Shown here in pieces: positions 62,846 through 64,000 of a stretch of DNA of 64,000 nt. The DNA is from Lacisediminihabitans changchengi (lineage in GTDB: Bacteria; Actinomycetota; Actinomycetes; Actinomycetales; Microbacteriaceae). The position numbers were made by a program, and so were the translations under genes. Location of the stretch: the NCBI RefSeq assembly GCF_016634425.1, contig NZ_JAEPES010000004.1, positions 286,925 to 350,924 of the forward strand, given 5' to 3'. Numbering within the stretch: position 1 is the stretch's first letter; each line of letters starts with the position of its first letter. Below the pieces are notes generated by a model that worked only from the letters and a program-made list of their open reading frames with translations, was not told where the DNA came from and did no database searches.

Positions 62846-63817
62846 TCACCAGGCGTAGTGCTCTGGTGCCGTCTTGTGGCCGGGGAAGATCTCGTCGAGT
62901 CGGGCGAGAGCGGCAGCATCCAGAGTCACGCCCAGGGCGCGGATGCCGGCGTCCAGCTGCTCTTGCGTGCGCGGTCCGATGATCGGCGCGGTCACCGCGG
63001 GCTGGTGCAGCAGCCAGGCCAGGCCCACATCTCCCGGCTCGCGTCCGAGCTCCTCGGCGAAGTCCTCATACGCCTCGATCGCCTCGCGATGGGTCTCGAG
63101 CGCCTCCTTCGCGCGGCCCTCGAGCCGGCGCTTGCCGTCGCGCTCCTTGCGTACGACGCCGCCGAGCAGCCCGCCCTGCAGCGGCGACCACGGAATGATG
63201 CCGAGGCCGTTCGCCTGCGCGGCCGGGATGACCTCGAGCTCGATGTCCCGCGTGAGCAGGTTGTAGATCGACTGCTCACTCACCAGCCCCGAGTAATTGC
63301 GCTTGCGGGCGGCCTCCTGGGCGGTCGCGATGTGCCAGCCGGCAAAATTGCTGCTGCCGGCATACAGGACCTTGCCCTGCCCGACCGCGGTCTCCATCGC
63401 CTGCCAGATCTCGTCCCACAGGGTCTCCCGGTCGACGTGATGGAACTGATAGAGGTCGACGTAGTCGGTCTGCAGGCGCTGAAGCGAGGCATCCAGCGCC
63501 AGACGGATGTTGCGGGCCGACAGCTTGCCATCGTTCGGCCAGTCCGTCATGTCGCCGTAGACCTTGGTGGCGAGCACCACCTTGTCGCGGCGGCCGCCGC
63601 CCTGGGCGAACCAGTTGCCGACGATCGTCTCGGTGGCGCCCTTACCGAGTTCGCCGCCGTAGACGTTGGCGGTGTCGAAGAAGTTGATGCCCTGGTCGAG
63701 GGCCGAATCCATGATCGAGTGGGAGTCGGGTTCCGGCGTCTGCGGACCGAAGTTCATGGTGCCGAGGCACAGGCGCGAAACGGTGAGGCCGGAGCGGCCG
63801 AGGTGTGTGTAGTCCAT
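62846..63817 (-). CDS. aldo/keto reductase 2
   Basis: The 323-residue reductase begins MDYTHLGRSGLTVSRLCLGTMNFG, as in the YajO/general-stress group. It has catalytic regions FFDTANVYGG (Asp, Tyr), VLATKVYG (Lys) and YQFHHVD (His), and the cofactor segment PIIGPRTQEQLDAG. It lies 40 bp upstream of reductase 1, probably in one operon. Physiological substrates are unknown. Confidence 0.92.
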   Translation of the reverse strand: MDYTHLGRSGLTVSRLCLGTMNFGPQTPEPDSHSIMDSALDQGINFFDTANVYGGELGKGATETIVGNWFAQGGGRRDKVVLATKVYGDMTDWPNDGKLSARNIRLALDASLQRLQTDYVDLYQFHHVDRETLWDEIWQAMETAVGQGKVLYAGSSNFAGWHIATAQEAARKRNYSGLVSEQSIYNLLTRDIELEVIPAAQANGLGIIPWSPLQGGLLGGVVRKERDGKRRLEGRAKEALETHREAIEAYEDFAEELGREPGDVGLAWLLHQPAVTAPIIGPRTQEQLDAGIRALGVTLDAAALARLDEIFPGHKTAPEHYAW

Positions 63818-63850
63818 TGACCCCAGGGTGGCCTCGAGAACGGCCCTTGT

Positions 63851-63904
63851 CTAGCTCTCGTCGCCTAGCTTCGTCGTCTAGCTTTCATCGTCTAGCTTTC
63901 ATCC
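63851..63904 (-). repeat. about four 13-14-bp repeats spanning the stop of the GNAT gene
   Basis: On the minus strand GATGAAAGCTAGAC occurs twice in tandem, followed by GACGAAGCTAGGC and GACGAGAGCTAGAC. Every copy contains a TAG, and the first supplies the stop codon of the acetyltransferase gene (Asp-Glu-Ser-stop). Confidence 0.8.
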
Positions 63905-64000
63905 AAGATGAGTCGCTTACCCATGGTCTCGGCCTGCTCCTGGCCGTACGCGAGGCCGCGATAGAAGCCGATCACCCGCTTGTTGTCGGAGCGGATCATC
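63892..64000 (-). CDS. GNAT-family acetyltransferase, C-terminal end (partial)
   Basis: Only the last 35 residues are inside the window: IRSDNKRVIGFYRGLAYGQEQ, then AETMGKRLILDES. The pattern of Asn, FYRGLAYGQE and GKRLI is the usual final strand-helix-strand of GCN5-related N-acetyltransferases, where the Tyr assists acetyl-CoA chemistry. The rest lies beyond position 64000. The stop is embedded in a tandem repeat. Confidence 0.75.
   Translation of the reverse strand, partial: MIRSDNKRVIGFYRGLAYGQEQAETMGKRLILDES

Overview
The window is about 65% GC, densely packed, with GTG starts, ATGA/GTGA stop-start overlaps and Shine-Dalgarno sequences of the AGGAG type. The gene order clpC / lysS / DUF2520 / PH-domain proteins / DUF3180 / folKBPE / ftsH / hpt / tilS, divergent from ppa, together with tRNA-Glu/Asp/Phe, is typical of Actinobacteria and most likely of the family Microbacteriaceae. 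The family assignment is inference; no 16S or other phylogenetic marker was compared. No prophage, transposase, CRISPR array or replication origin was seen.

Layout. (1) 1-12765, almost all leftward: the N-terminal half of clpC, two tiny membrane proteins, then a long overlapping operon tilS-hpt-ftsH-folE-folP-folB-folK-DUF3180-PH-PH-DUF2520-lysS, which covers tRNA modification, purine salvage, membrane proteolysis, folate synthesis and lysyl-tRNA charging. (2) 12766-16971: ppa, two paralogous coiled-coil/LytM cell-wall hydrolases and a three-tRNA operon. (3) 16978-28270: mixed metabolic and stress genes, including a CGNR regulator divergent from an isochorismatase-like hydrolase, an aldehyde dehydrogenase, an SRAP (HMCES/YedK) protein, a zinc metallopeptidase, an acyl-CoA oxidase, thioredoxin with a SigR/SigH-type promoter, a MarR-controlled efflux pair and a PlsC acyltransferase. 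(4) 28271-56024: a large surface-polysaccharide locus. A rightward arm has the initiating phosphotransferase, a WbpD-like acetyltransferase, an MFS protein, a beta-propeller protein, a triple glycosyltransferase fusion, a secreted DUF4082 protein, two Wzz-like proteins, a putative rhamnosyltransferase and an O-antigen-polymerase/ligase-like protein. It meets an eight-gene leftward operon: Gfo/Idh, epimerase, DegT, PglD-like, DegT, Wzx flippase and two GT4 enzymes. A 1583-residue secreted multidomain protein closes the locus. (5) 56094-64000: pip, recQ, an EamA transporter, phoA-type alkaline phosphatase, two aldo/keto reductases and the end of a GNAT acetyltransferase.

How it works together. 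Region 4 can supply the main steps of a Wzx/Wzy-type pathway: nucleotide-sugar synthesis (probably including an N-acetylated amino sugar), lipid-linked initiation, elongation, flipping, polymerisation and chain-length control, plus secreted proteins that may modify or bind the polymer. No BY-kinase or phosphatase of the usual control circuit is present in the window.

The most notable non-coding signals are a fully symmetric four-half-site operator array at 17613-17695; a 20-bp tandem duplication at the aldehyde dehydrogenase promoter; a 13-bp motif shared by the two LytM genes; a SigR/SigH-type promoter before trxA; a symmetric -10 element between tilS and ppa; and seven genes with a TANNNT box 6-7 bp before the start codon, as expected for leaderless mRNAs. 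The strongest protein novelties are the WecG-GT2-GT2 fusion and the DUF4082-rich secreted proteins.
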